From ZC4RG20 sp964553875 (lineage in GTDB: Bacteria; Pseudomonadota; Gammaproteobacteria; Steroidobacterales; Rariloculaceae): a stretch of 64,000 bases of DNA. Made by a program: the position numbers and the translations under genes. Of the stretch, positions 35,392 through 43,588 are shown piece by piece. The stretch's first letter is position 1; each line of letters begins with the position of its first letter. The notes under the pieces are model-generated. The model had not been told where the DNA came from, did no database searches, and was given only the letters and a program-made list of their open reading frames with translations. The stretch is taken from assembly GCA_964553875.1 (NCBI GenBank), contig CAZKNH010000001.1, forward strand, positions 65,314-129,313, read 5' to 3'.

Positions 35392-36846
35392 GTGTCGCAG
35401 ACCGAGACCTACGACGACCATGTCGTCCGTCTCTTTCTGCTGGCCGCGACGGTCTGGGGCATCGTCGGCATGGCGATCGGCGTGCTCGTCGCGGCCCAGC
35501 TCGCCTGGCCGTCTCTGAACTTCGACGTACCGTGGCTGACCTTCAGCCGCCTGCGCGCGGATCACACGTTCGGCGTCGTGTTCGCGTTCGGCGGCTCGGC
35601 GCTCATGGGTACGTGCTATTACATCGTGCAGCGCACCGGACATGCTCGGCTCGCGCTCGGCGGTCTCGCCCGCTTCACGTTCTGGGGCTGGCAGGCCGCG
35701 TGCGTGCTCGCGATGCTGACGATGCCGCTCGGCCTCACGCAGCAGAAGGAGTACGCGGAGCCCGAGTGGTTCATCGACCTCCTGATCACGGTCGTGTGGG
35801 TCGCGTTCGGCGCGGTTTTCTTCGCGACGCTGGCCCGTCGCCGGATCAAGCACATCTACGTCGCGAACTGGTACTACGGCGCGTTCATCATCGCCGTCGG
35901 GCTGCTGCACGTCGTCAACAACCTCGCGATCCCGGCGTCGTGGACGAAGTCCTATCCGATCTACGCAGGCGTCGTCGACGCGATGGTGCAGTGGTGGTAC
36001 GGGCATAACGCCGTCGCGTTCTTCCTGACCGCCGGCTTCCTCGGGATGATGTACTACTTCGTCCCGCGCCAGGCCCAGCAGCCGCTCTGGAGCTACCGCT
36101 TCTCGATCGTGAACTTCTGGGCGCTGATCTCGATTTACATGTGGGCGGGACCGCATCACCTGCTCTACACGTCTCTGCCCGACTGGGTGCAGTCCGTCGG
36201 CGCGGCGTTCTCTCTCGTGCTCCTGATGCCGAGCCTCGGCTCCGCCGCGAACGGGCTCATGACGTTCAACGGCGCGTGGGACAAGCTGCGCACCGATCCG
36301 GCGGTGAAGTTCATGGTCGTCGCCCTCGTGTTCTACGCGGCGTCGACGTTCGAGGGCTCGATGCTCGCGATCAAGTCGCTGAACTCGCTGTCGCATTACA
36401 CGGACTGGACCGTCGCGCACGTGCACTCGGGCTCCTTGGGCTGGGTCGCGATGATCACGATCGGGTCGCTCTACGCGATGGCGCCGCGTGCGCTCGACCG
36501 GCCGGCGATGCATTCGATCCGTGCGATGAACGTGCACTTCTGGCTCCACACGACCGGGCTCCTGCTCTACGTCGCGTCGATGTGGACGGCTGGGATCGTC
36601 GAGGGGCTGATGTGGCGTGCGACGAACGCGGACGGCTCGCTGACGTACAGCTTCCTCGAGAGCCTGATCGCCGTGAAGCCGTTCTACGTGATCCGGCTCC
36701 TCGGCGGGCTCCTGATCGTCGCCGGCATGGGCGTGATGGCGTGGAACATGTGGCACACCGCCGCGCTCGCGCGGGCGAAGCTGATCAACGCGATCCGCAT
36801 TCCGATGCCGGAGCCCGGCGGGCGGCATGCGCCTTCGACGACCTGA
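35392..36846 (+). CDS. ccoN: Cytochrome c oxidase cbb3-type, subunit I
   Basis: 484 residues, twelve membrane helices. 'RADHTFGVVFAFGG' holds a heme ligand His, 'WWYGHNAVAFFLTAGFLG' the CuB His, 'GPHHLLYT' the two further CuB His, and 'HVHSGSLGWVAM' late heme ligands. It is the catalytic subunit of the high-affinity terminal oxidase used at low oxygen. The GTG at 35392 follows GGAGGG by six bases; an in-frame ATG 36 bases earlier has no such site. First gene of a seven-gene run with overlaps or short spacers. Confidence 0.95.
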   Translation: MSQTETYDDHVVRLFLLAATVWGIVGMAIGVLVAAQLAWPSLNFDVPWLTFSRLRADHTFGVVFAFGGSALMGTCYYIVQRTGHARLALGGLARFTFWGWQAACVLAMLTMPLGLTQQKEYAEPEWFIDLLITVVWVAFGAVFFATLARRRIKHIYVANWYYGAFIIAVGLLHVVNNLAIPASWTKSYPIYAGVVDAMVQWWYGHNAVAFFLTAGFLGMMYYFVPRQAQQPLWSYRFSIVNFWALISIYMWAGPHHLLYTSLPDWVQSVGAAFSLVLLMPSLGSAANGLMTFNGAWDKLRTDPAVKFMVVALVFYAASTFEGSMLAIKSLNSLSHYTDWTVAHVHSGSLGWVAMITIGSLYAMAPRALDRPAMHSIRAMNVHFWLHTTGLLLYVASMWTAGIVEGLMWRATNADGSLTYSFLESLIAVKPFYVIRLLGGLLIVAGMGVMAWNMWHTAALARAKLINAIRIPMPEPGGRHAPSTT

Positions 36847-36862
36847 CAGGCGAGGCCGAACG

Positions 36863-37480
36863 ATGAAGATCCGTTACAAGTACTTCGAGGCGATCGAGAA
36901 GCACGCGGGGCTCCTCGCCGTGCTGATCGGCTTCATGGTAGCGATCGGCGGTCTCGCCGAGATCACGCCGCTCTTCATGCGCGCGCACGAGACGCAGCCG
37001 GCGCCGGGGATCGAGCCGTACGATCCGCTCCGGCTCGCGGGCCGCGATGTCTACGTGCGCGAAGGCTGTCATGTGTGCCATTCGCAGATGATTCGCACGC
37101 TGAGCTTCGAGACGGAGCGCTACGGCGACTACTCCGTCGCGGGCGAGTTCGTCTACGACCGGCCGTTCCAGTGGGGCTCGAAGCGCACGGGACCCGACCT
37201 CGCGCGGATCGGCGGCAAGTACACGGACGAGTGGCACCGGCTGCATCTGATTTCGCCGCGTGACGTCGTGCCGGAGTCGAACATGCCGAACTACCCGTGG
37301 CTCGCGGACGCGCCGATCGACGCGAAGGAGATCCAGGCGCGAATGCGGAGCCTGAAGCGCCTCGGCGATCCGTACGACGACGCGGACATCGAGGCGGCGC
37401 CGGCCGCGCTCGAAGGCAAGAGCGAGCTCGACGCGCTGATCGCATATCTCCAGGGACTCGGGACGAGGGCGGCGGAATGA
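36863..37480 (+). CDS. ccoO: Cytochrome c oxidase cbb3-type, subunit II
   Basis: 205 residues with one N-terminal membrane anchor (about 17-38) and a single heme c motif C-H-V-C-H near residue 70, followed by 'SQMIRTL' as in all CcoO. 'GPDLARIGGKY' and 'ESNMPNYPWL' (the Met axial ligand) complete the cytochrome domain. It passes electrons to subunit I. Its stop overlaps the ccoQ start (ATGA). Confidence 0.95.
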   Translation: MKIRYKYFEAIEKHAGLLAVLIGFMVAIGGLAEITPLFMRAHETQPAPGIEPYDPLRLAGRDVYVREGCHVCHSQMIRTLSFETERYGDYSVAGEFVYDRPFQWGSKRTGPDLARIGGKYTDEWHRLHLISPRDVVPESNMPNYPWLADAPIDAKEIQARMRSLKRLGDPYDDADIEAAPAALEGKSELDALIAYLQGLGTRAAE

Positions 37481-37695
37481 GCGCGCTTTGGGGACACGTC
37501 ATCGGCGTCGTGACGGTGATCCTGATGGCGACCTTCATCGGCATCTGGATCTGGGCGTGGCGGCCGCGCCACCGGCCCGTGTTCGACGAGCTCGCGCAGA
37601 TTCCGATGCAGGACGGCCGCGCGAGCACGGAGCGCAAGGAAGCGTCCGAGTGCTGCTGCAATCGGGGGCCGGAGGATCGAGGACCGACGACATGA
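37477..37695 (+). CDS. ccoQ: CcoQ-like small subunit of cbb3 oxidase, with Cys-rich tail
   Basis: 72 residues: one membrane helix (about 6-28, ending IWIWAW), then 'RPRHRPVFDELAQIP' as in CcoQ/FixQ. The tail is longer than usual and carries three consecutive cysteines (E-C-C-C-N-R). CcoQ stabilises the assembled oxidase. Overlaps ccoO and ccoP by four bases on each side, which fixes its boundaries. Confidence 0.85.
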   Translation: MSALWGHVIGVVTVILMATFIGIWIWAWRPRHRPVFDELAQIPMQDGRASTERKEASECCCNRGPEDRGPTT

Positions 37696-38609
37696 ACGGA
37701 TTCTGGTCGGGTTGGGTCATCTTCTTCATCGTGCTGAATCTCGGCATTGCGCTGTTCCTGTTCGTCTTCAGCCAGCGCGTCGAGATTCCGACCAAACCGG
37801 ACGGCACGACGGGTCACGCGTGGGCGCACGGCGTGCTGCGGGAGGGCGTGCGGCGCCTGCCGCTCTGGTGGGTCGTGATCTCTGCCGCATCGTTGATCGT
37901 CGCGATCGTCTATCTCGTGCTGTATCCCGCGCTCGGCGGTTACGGCGGTCTGCTGGGGTGGACGTCCGCTGCGGAGTACGAGCGCGTCGCCGCCGAGCGC
38001 GCCGCGCGTCTCGAGCCGGTTCTCGCGTCGCTTGGCGAGCGGGAGCTCGACTCGATTCCTGCGCATGATCCCGCCGCGGTCGTCGGCCGGCGTCTCTACC
38101 TCGACAACTGTGCCGCATGCCACGGGACCGACGCGACGGGGAACACCGTGCTCGGTGCGCCGAACCTGACGGATTCGGCATGGCTCTATGGCGGCGATCC
38201 CGACACCGTGATCGCGAGCATCCTCGACGGCCGGCATGGAACGATGCCGCCGTGGGGTGCGGTCCTCGGCGACGAAGGCGTCGTCAACGTCGCGTCGTAC
38301 GTGCGGAGCCTCGCCGGTCTCGACGCGTCGGCCGAGCGTGCCGCAGCGGGCAAGACGCAGTTCGAGACGCTGTGCGCCGCATGTCACGGCGTCGACGGTA
38401 AGGGCCTGCAGGCGCTCGGCGCGCCGGATCTGACCGATGACGACTGGCTCTACGGCAGCGATCTCACGAGCGTGATCGCGTCGATCCGCGACGGGCGCAG
38501 CGGCGAAATGCCGGCATGGCGCGGGCGGCTCAGCGAGAACGAGGCGCGTGCGATCGCGGCATGGCTCTACACGCAGCAGCGGCAGCCGCGGCTTGCGGCC
38601 CGCCAGTGA
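37692..38609 (+). CDS. ccoP: Cytochrome c oxidase cbb3-type, subunit III (diheme)
   Basis: 305 residues. Two N-terminal helices (about 6-28 and 55-78) precede two class I cytochrome c domains, each with C-A-A-C-H (near residues 140 and 232) and a downstream Met in 'GTMPPWG' and 'GEMPAWRG'. The two domains are clearly duplicated. It accepts electrons from soluble cytochromes. The ATG overlaps the ccoQ stop. Confidence 0.95.
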   Translation: MNGFWSGWVIFFIVLNLGIALFLFVFSQRVEIPTKPDGTTGHAWAHGVLREGVRRLPLWWVVISAASLIVAIVYLVLYPALGGYGGLLGWTSAAEYERVAAERAARLEPVLASLGERELDSIPAHDPAAVVGRRLYLDNCAACHGTDATGNTVLGAPNLTDSAWLYGGDPDTVIASILDGRHGTMPPWGAVLGDEGVVNVASYVRSLAGLDASAERAAAGKTQFETLCAACHGVDGKGLQALGAPDLTDDDWLYGSDLTSVIASIRDGRSGEMPAWRGRLSENEARAIAAWLYTQQRQPRLAARQ

Positions 38610-38635
38610 ACGCGGACCGACGCAGGGAGCACGGT

Positions 38636-38851
38636 ATGCACACGCGGCCGATCGGAGCGCTCGCCGCACGGCGAACGGACTCCGTCTTCCGACTGCCGAT
38701 CGTGTGGCTCGCGCTCGCGCTCTTCGTCGCGACGATCGCAGGCTGCATCGTCACGATCATGATCGCGGTCGCGCAGCCCGACGCGGCGCTCCCTGACGTC
38801 GGCGAGCGGCTGCTGAACGTGCCGACGGCGCACACGGAGACCGAGCGATGA
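38636..38851 (+). CDS. Small membrane protein in the FixH position
   Basis: 71 residues with one strong membrane helix (about 20-45) and a short polar tail. GGGAG lies upstream of the ATG at 38636; a GTG at 38606 is also in frame. It stands where ccoG-ccoH genes usually stand between ccoP and ccoI, and its N-terminal helix layout is similar to that of FixH, but it lacks the FixH periplasmic domain. Its stop overlaps the ccoI start (ATGA). Probably an assembly factor. Confidence 0.65.
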   Translation: MHTRPIGALAARRTDSVFRLPIVWLALALFVATIAGCIVTIMIAVAQPDAALPDVGERLLNVPTAHTETER

Positions 38852-41124
38852 GCGCCGGCGTCTGCGCGGACGACGCGCATCGCGTCTGGGCCCGTCCCGA
38901 GATCGCGCGCCACGCGATCCGCGACCTCGGGGCCGGCCGTCGCGAGACGCTGCTCCTGGTCGACGGCGTGCGCTGCGCGGGATGCGTCCGGAGCATCGAG
39001 CGGGCGCTGACCGCGGAGCCCGGTGTCGTCGACGTGCAGATCAACCCGGCGTCGCGCCGCGCTCGCATCGTCTGGCGCGATCCCGACACGTCGCTGCCGC
39101 AGCTTCTCGACGCGGTCGCGCGCGCGGGGTATCGCGCGTTGCCGCTCGATGCCGAGGCGCTCGACGACGTGCGGCGTCACGAGTCGAGGTCCGCGTTGAA
39201 GCGCCTGATCGTTGCCGCATTCGGCGCGATGCAGGCGATGATGTACGCGGGCGTGCTGTATCTAGGCGATCCGGATGCCCTCGACCTCGCCACTCGCGAC
39301 TTCTTCCGTTGGCTCGGCTTCCTCGTCGCGACGCCGGTCGTCCTCTATTCCGGGCGGCCGTTCTTCGCGGGCGCGCTCCGGTCGCTCAAGGCGCGGCGTC
39401 CGGGCATGGACGTGCCGGTCGCGCTCGCGGTCGCGGGCATCTACGTCGCGAGCCTGATCGAGGCCGTGCGCGGCGGCGAGCACGTCTATTTCGAATCCGT
39501 ATCGATGTTCGTGTTCTTCCTGCTGATCGGCCGCTACGTCGAGATGTGCGCACGGCACCGCGCGGGCGACCTGACCGACGCGCTCGCGCGGCTCACGCCG
39601 CCTCATGCGGACCGTCGGCTGCCGAACGGCGAGATCGAGCGCGTCGGGATCCGCGAGCTCGTGCCGGGCGATCGCGTGCGCGTCGCCGAAGGCGCGGTCG
39701 TTCCCGCGGACGGCGTCCTGCTCGCCGAGCGCTGCCTGGTCGACGAAGCGTTGCTGTCCGGCGAGTCCGCACCGGTCGAGCGGCGCCGCGGTGAGATGCT
39801 CGTCGGCGGGAGCGTTCTGGTCGACGGGCCCGTCGACATTCGCGTCGAGCGCGTCGGCAGCGACACCGCGCTCGCCGGCATCGCGGAGCTCGTCGGCCGC
39901 GCGCAGGCATCGCGCCCGCGGCTCGCACAGGCCGGCGAGCGGGCGGCGTCGCGCTTCGTGATCAGGGTCCTCGTGCTGACGGGCATCACGGCCGCGGCAT
40001 GGAGCTTCGTCGATCCGTCGCGCGCGTTCACCGCCGCGCTCGCGGTGCTCGTCGTGTCGTGCCCGTGCGCGTTCGCGCTCGCCGTGCCGGTCGCGATCAC
40101 ACGGGCGCTCGCGGTGCTCGCGCGCCGCGGCGTGCTCGTCGTGAAGCCCGATGCGCTCGAAGCGCTCGCGGGTGCGACACACGTCGTCTTCGACAAGACC
40201 GGCACGTTGACCGAGCCGGCGTTGACGATCAGCCGCATCGAGACGCGGGGCCGATACTCCGACGCGGAAGCGCTTCGACTCGCCGCGGCGCTTGCCCGAG
40301 AGAGTCGGCATCCGGCCGCTCGCGCGATCGCCGCTGCGTGTCCCGAGCGCGTGCTCGATGCCGCAACCGAAGTCGAAATGAAACCGGGTCTCGGTGTCCG
40401 TGCGACGGTCGGCGGGCGCGAGCTCAGGCTGGGACGTGCCGACTTTGCCCTCGGCGAAAGACTCGCGAAGCCTTTGGACGAGGACGCGGTCGTGCTCGCC
40501 GACGATGCCGGGGTCATCGCGGCATTCCGCCTGAGCGAGCGCCTCCGGCCGGACGCGCGCGACGCCGTCGACGCGCTCGAGCGGCAGGGGGTTAAGGTGT
40601 CGATCGCGAGCGGCGATTCCGCCGAGAAGGTGCGCGCGATCGCCGCGAAGCTCGGCGTCCGCGACTGGCACGCGCGGCAGATGCCGGCGGATAAGCTCGC
40701 ACGACTCGCGGCGCTCCGCGAGCGCAGCGAGCGTGTGGTCGCGGTCGGCGACGGCGTGAACGACGCGCCCGTGCTCGGCGGCGCCGACGTCGCCGTCGCG
40801 CTCGCGGAGGGCGCCGAGCTCGCGCAGGCGACGAGCGATATCGTGCTGACCGGCGGCCGGCTCACGCATCTGCCGCGAGCGCGCGCGATCGCGATCGAGA
40901 CGTTAAAGATCCTGAAGCAGAACCAGCGCTGGGCGCTCGGCTACAACCTCTCGGTCGTGCCGCTCGCCGCGCTCGGCTTCGTGCCGCCGCTGCTCGCGGC
41001 GCTCGGCATGTCGTTGAGCTCGCTCGTCGTCGTGCTGAACGCGATGCGGATCGGCCGTCGGGACGCGGGCGCTGCCGCTCGCCCTCTCGAAAGGCCCGCT
41101 GTGCCCGCCGAGGATCCGGCATGA
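38848..41124 (+). CDS. ccoI: Copper-translocating P1B-type ATPase for cbb3 assembly
   Basis: 758 residues. An N-terminal metal-binding domain with C43-A-G-C46 is followed by eight membrane helices, 'GEST/GESAPVE' actuator motif, the intramembrane C405-P-C407, the phosphorylation site D449-K-T-G-T, 'SRHPAARAI' and 'GDGVNDAPVL'. CcoI/FixI exports Cu+ into the periplasm for the oxidase CuB site. The gene starts and ends in four-base overlaps with its neighbours, tying it to the operon. Confidence 0.93.
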   Translation: MSAGVCADDAHRVWARPEIARHAIRDLGAGRRETLLLVDGVRCAGCVRSIERALTAEPGVVDVQINPASRRARIVWRDPDTSLPQLLDAVARAGYRALPLDAEALDDVRRHESRSALKRLIVAAFGAMQAMMYAGVLYLGDPDALDLATRDFFRWLGFLVATPVVLYSGRPFFAGALRSLKARRPGMDVPVALAVAGIYVASLIEAVRGGEHVYFESVSMFVFFLLIGRYVEMCARHRAGDLTDALARLTPPHADRRLPNGEIERVGIRELVPGDRVRVAEGAVVPADGVLLAERCLVDEALLSGESAPVERRRGEMLVGGSVLVDGPVDIRVERVGSDTALAGIAELVGRAQASRPRLAQAGERAASRFVIRVLVLTGITAAAWSFVDPSRAFTAALAVLVVSCPCAFALAVPVAITRALAVLARRGVLVVKPDALEALAGATHVVFDKTGTLTEPALTISRIETRGRYSDAEALRLAAALARESRHPAARAIAAACPERVLDAATEVEMKPGLGVRATVGGRELRLGRADFALGERLAKPLDEDAVVLADDAGVIAAFRLSERLRPDARDAVDALERQGVKVSIASGDSAEKVRAIAAKLGVRDWHARQMPADKLARLAALRERSERVVAVGDGVNDAPVLGGADVAVALAEGAELAQATSDIVLTGGRLTHLPRARAIAIETLKILKQNQRWALGYNLSVVPLAALGFVPPLLAALGMSLSSLVVVLNAMRIGRRDAGAAARPLERPAVPAEDPA

Positions 41125-41315
41125 ACGTGCTGGTCGTGATGATCCCGCTGTCGCTGGTGCTCCTCGCGGGCGCGGTCGCGGCGTTCTTCTGGGCCGTCGA
41201 TCACGATCAGTTCGCGGACATGGAGACGCCGGCCCTCGTTCCGCTCGACGACGATCCGTCGGTCGCCCCGGCGCACGCGGCGGACGCTATCCGAGCCCGA
41301 ACGGCGCGGCGTTAG
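41121..41315 (+). CDS. ccoS: cbb3 oxidase maturation protein CcoS
   Basis: 64 residues: one membrane helix (about 5-27) then 'FFWAVDHDQFADMETPALVPL', of which D-Q-F-x-D-x-x-T-P-A is the FixS/CcoS hallmark. Needed for insertion of heme and copper into the oxidase in other bacteria. Overlaps ccoI by four bases; last gene of the operon, followed by an inverted repeat. Confidence 0.9.
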   Translation: MNVLVVMIPLSLVLLAGAVAAFFWAVDHDQFADMETPALVPLDDDPSVAPAHAADAIRARTARR

Positions 41316-41330
41316 AGCGGTAAAGCTCGA

Positions 41331-41380
41331 CGCCGGGGTTTCAGGACAGCGACTCCGAACGCCGGTCGGAAACCCGGCGC
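41331..41380. terminator. Inverted repeat after the cco operon
   Basis: GCCGGGGTTTC (41332-41342) faces GAAACCCGGC (41369-41378) with one bulged G, around a 26-base loop that itself contains a small GAACGCCGG element. It lies between convergent genes and may end both transcripts. Confidence 0.5.
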
Positions 41381-41405
41381 TTCGGCCAGTCAGCGAGGCT
41401 TCGCG

Positions 41406-41918
41406 CTAACGATCGTCGCCGGCGTCCGTTTCGCCGCGCCCGGTCTCATCGTCCGCGTCGTCCGGCAGCTCGACCTGCTCGACGTCGACCGCTTCCCCCC
41501 GGCCCCGCTGCCCGGCGACGCTCCTGATCTCCGCGATCTCCGCCTCGGTGATCGGATTGAACTCGCCGAGCCGGCACGTGAAGCCCGGACCGAAACCGGT
41601 GAGCTCGAGCACCGTGATCGTCGTATCGTCGCAGAGGTTCGCGGTGCGGCGCTCGTACGTGAAGCGCTTCTCGCGTCCGAGGTTCGGGCAGCGCTGCGGC
41701 AGGTAGTTGACGTACGCCTCGCCGCGGCTGCGCATGTGGAAGATGATCGTGTTGTCGTCGATGACTTCCGTGCGGTCGATCCGCGACGCGAGGATGCAGT
41801 CCCGCGGCGTGCGGTCGAATCGAGCGCTGTCGTCGGATGCGGCGTCGTTCTGGGCCGAGACGGGAAGGGCGTAAAGGGCTGCGGCGGCGATCACAACCGC
41901 GCGGAAGGAGCCGAGCAT
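41406..41918 (-). CDS. DUF6491 family secreted protein
   Basis: 170 residues, signal peptide ending near PVSAQ. 'DCILASRIDRTEVIDDNTIIF' (in part SRIDRTEVIDD), 'YLPQRCPNLGREKRFTY' and 'CRLGEFNPITEAE' are the DUF6491 pattern, with four cysteines probably forming two disulfides. The acidic C-terminal tail is low-complexity. GGAGGTGACGTC precedes the ATG. On the antisense side upstream, TATAAA at about 41965-41970 could be its -10. Function unknown. Confidence 0.75.
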   Translation of the reverse strand: MLGSFRAVVIAAAALYALPVSAQNDAASDDSARFDRTPRDCILASRIDRTEVIDDNTIIFHMRSRGEAYVNYLPQRCPNLGREKRFTYERRTANLCDDTTITVLELTGFGPGFTCRLGEFNPITEAEIAEIRSVAGQRGRGEAVDVEQVELPDDADDETGRGETDAGDDR

Positions 41919-42087
41919 GACGTCACCTCCTCGAACCTCGGTACGGGAACCGGGCGTTACACCTTTATAGCACAGCCGTCGCGGCGGTCGACGCGGCGGC
42001 GGGGCGTACGGTTTTCGCTACTTTATCGCGGGGCCAGTCGAGGCGGATACTTTTGGCCCTCCGTAGATTCGTCAGGGGAGGAGTGTG

Positions 42088-42597
42088 ATGAGCACGAAGA
42101 CCGAACTGCCCGGGCGGCTCGCGGCGCGCCACGCCCGCGCGCCAAAGGCCCTCTCCGCCGCGGCCGTCGCCGCCCTGCTGCTCGGCGCGCCGACGCTCGC
42201 GCAGGACAGCGGCGCGAAGAGCCCGACGTTCACGCCGCTCGTATCCATCAAGGAGCTGATGGAGAAGACGATCACGCCGGCCACGAACACGCTGTGGAAT
42301 GCGTTCGAGCCGCCGACCGAGGAGGCGCAGTGGGCTGCGCTCGAGGAGGCCGCCATCACGCTGCTCGCCGCGGCGAGTGTCGTCGCCCAGGGCGGCACGG
42401 GGCCGATGGACGCCGAGTGGGCCCGCGAGCCCGGCTGGCAGGCGTATAACCAGGTGATGATCGACGCCGGACGCATGGCGCTCGAGGCGATCCGCAACCG
42501 GGACCACGACAAGCTGCTCGAGGCCGGCGACGTTCTGTATCCGCCGTGCGAGGGCTGTCATCAGCAGTACAATCCCGGCGTGATCAACGCGCAGTAG
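42088..42597 (+). CDS. Cytochrome c' / c556-like monoheme protein
   Basis: 169 residues. A signal peptide ends near PTLAQ. Four helices follow and the single heme motif C-E-G-C-H lies almost at the C terminus (about 152-156), which is characteristic of class II cytochromes c. The expected axial Met or Lys near the start is not obvious. GGAGGAG precedes the ATG at 42088. It lies one gene away from the cbb3 operon and could bind NO or carry electrons. A role with the oxidase is inference from position. Confidence 0.75.
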   Translation: MSTKTELPGRLAARHARAPKALSAAAVAALLLGAPTLAQDSGAKSPTFTPLVSIKELMEKTITPATNTLWNAFEPPTEEAQWAALEEAAITLLAAASVVAQGGTGPMDAEWAREPGWQAYNQVMIDAGRMALEAIRNRDHDKLLEAGDVLYPPCEGCHQQYNPGVINAQ

Positions 42598-42689
42598 CGC
42601 GGGAACGCGAACGCGTTCCATGACGGCGGCGCCGGCGCGGCCTATCGTCGTTGCCGGCGGCCGGGCTGCTCCGCCGGGAGGAGGCGCGG

Positions 42690-43484
42690 ATGGATCGTCT
42701 CGCGGGCTTGTTCGTGGGGCTCTTGCTCCTTTCGGCGTTCTTCTGGATCGTCGAGTCGCTCTTCGCTGCGAACCCCGATCAGCCGCGGCTTCACCGTCGC
42801 CGCGGCTTCGCGACCGACGTCGTGTACTGGTTCGCGACCCCGCTCGTCACGAAGTCGATCTCGCAGATCGGTCTCGCGCTGCTCCTCGTGCTGATCTACC
42901 GCGAACGGCCCGTCGAAATCCGCGAGATGCTCCTCGCTCGCGAAACCGGCCTCGCGAGCCAGCCGCTGTGGCTGCAGGCGATCGAGATCCTCGTCATCGG
43001 CGACTTCATTGCGTACTGGATGCATCGCGCGTTCCACGGTCGGCGGCTGTGGAAGTTCCATGCGATCCATCACTGCTCGAAGGACCTCGACTGGCTGTCG
43101 TCGGTGCGGCTCCATCCGGTGAACGACTGGCTGACCCGCTGGGTGCAGGCCTCCGCGCTCGTGCTGCTCGGCTTCAGCCCGCTCGCGGTTGCCGCATACG
43201 TGCCGTTCTTGACGTTTTACGCGATCTTCCTGCACGCGAACGTTTCGTGGGGGTTCGGCCCGCTCGGTAAAGTCGTCGCGAGCCCGCGATTCCACCGCTG
43301 GCACCATACGTCCGAGGACGAAGGGCTCGACAAGAACTTCGCAGGGCTCTTTCCGTTCTTCGACGTGCTGTTCGGCACGTATTACATGCCGAAGGACCGC
43401 GTGCCGAAGCGTTTCGGAATCCGCAACGACGACGTGCCGGAAGGGTTCCTCGGGCAGCTCGCGTATCCGTTCCGCGCGGCGTGA
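42690..43484 (+). CDS. Sterol desaturase / fatty acid hydroxylase superfamily membrane enzyme
   Basis: 264 residues, four to five membrane helices. The diiron His clusters are present: H-R-A-F-H, 'HAIHH' some fifteen residues on, 'HPVNDW', and 'RFHRWHH'. The family hydroxylates or desaturates lipid chains and sterol-like rings with O2. The substrate cannot be predicted. GGAGG lies upstream of the ATG at 42690. A small GCGTCCG-A-CGGACGC hairpin (43491-43505) follows the stop. Confidence 0.88.
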   Translation: MDRLAGLFVGLLLLSAFFWIVESLFAANPDQPRLHRRRGFATDVVYWFATPLVTKSISQIGLALLLVLIYRERPVEIREMLLARETGLASQPLWLQAIEILVIGDFIAYWMHRAFHGRRLWKFHAIHHCSKDLDWLSSVRLHPVNDWLTRWVQASALVLLGFSPLAVAAYVPFLTFYAIFLHANVSWGFGPLGKVVASPRFHRWHHTSEDEGLDKNFAGLFPFFDVLFGTYYMPKDRVPKRFGIRNDDVPEGFLGQLAYPFRAA

Positions 43485-43588
43485 GCGCAAGCGTCCGACG
43501 GACGCGCGCTGATCCCGCATCGACGACGCCGCTCGGCCGGCGCACGCTGCTCAACGGGCGCAGAGGTCGCTCCCGCCGCGCGCCGTAG

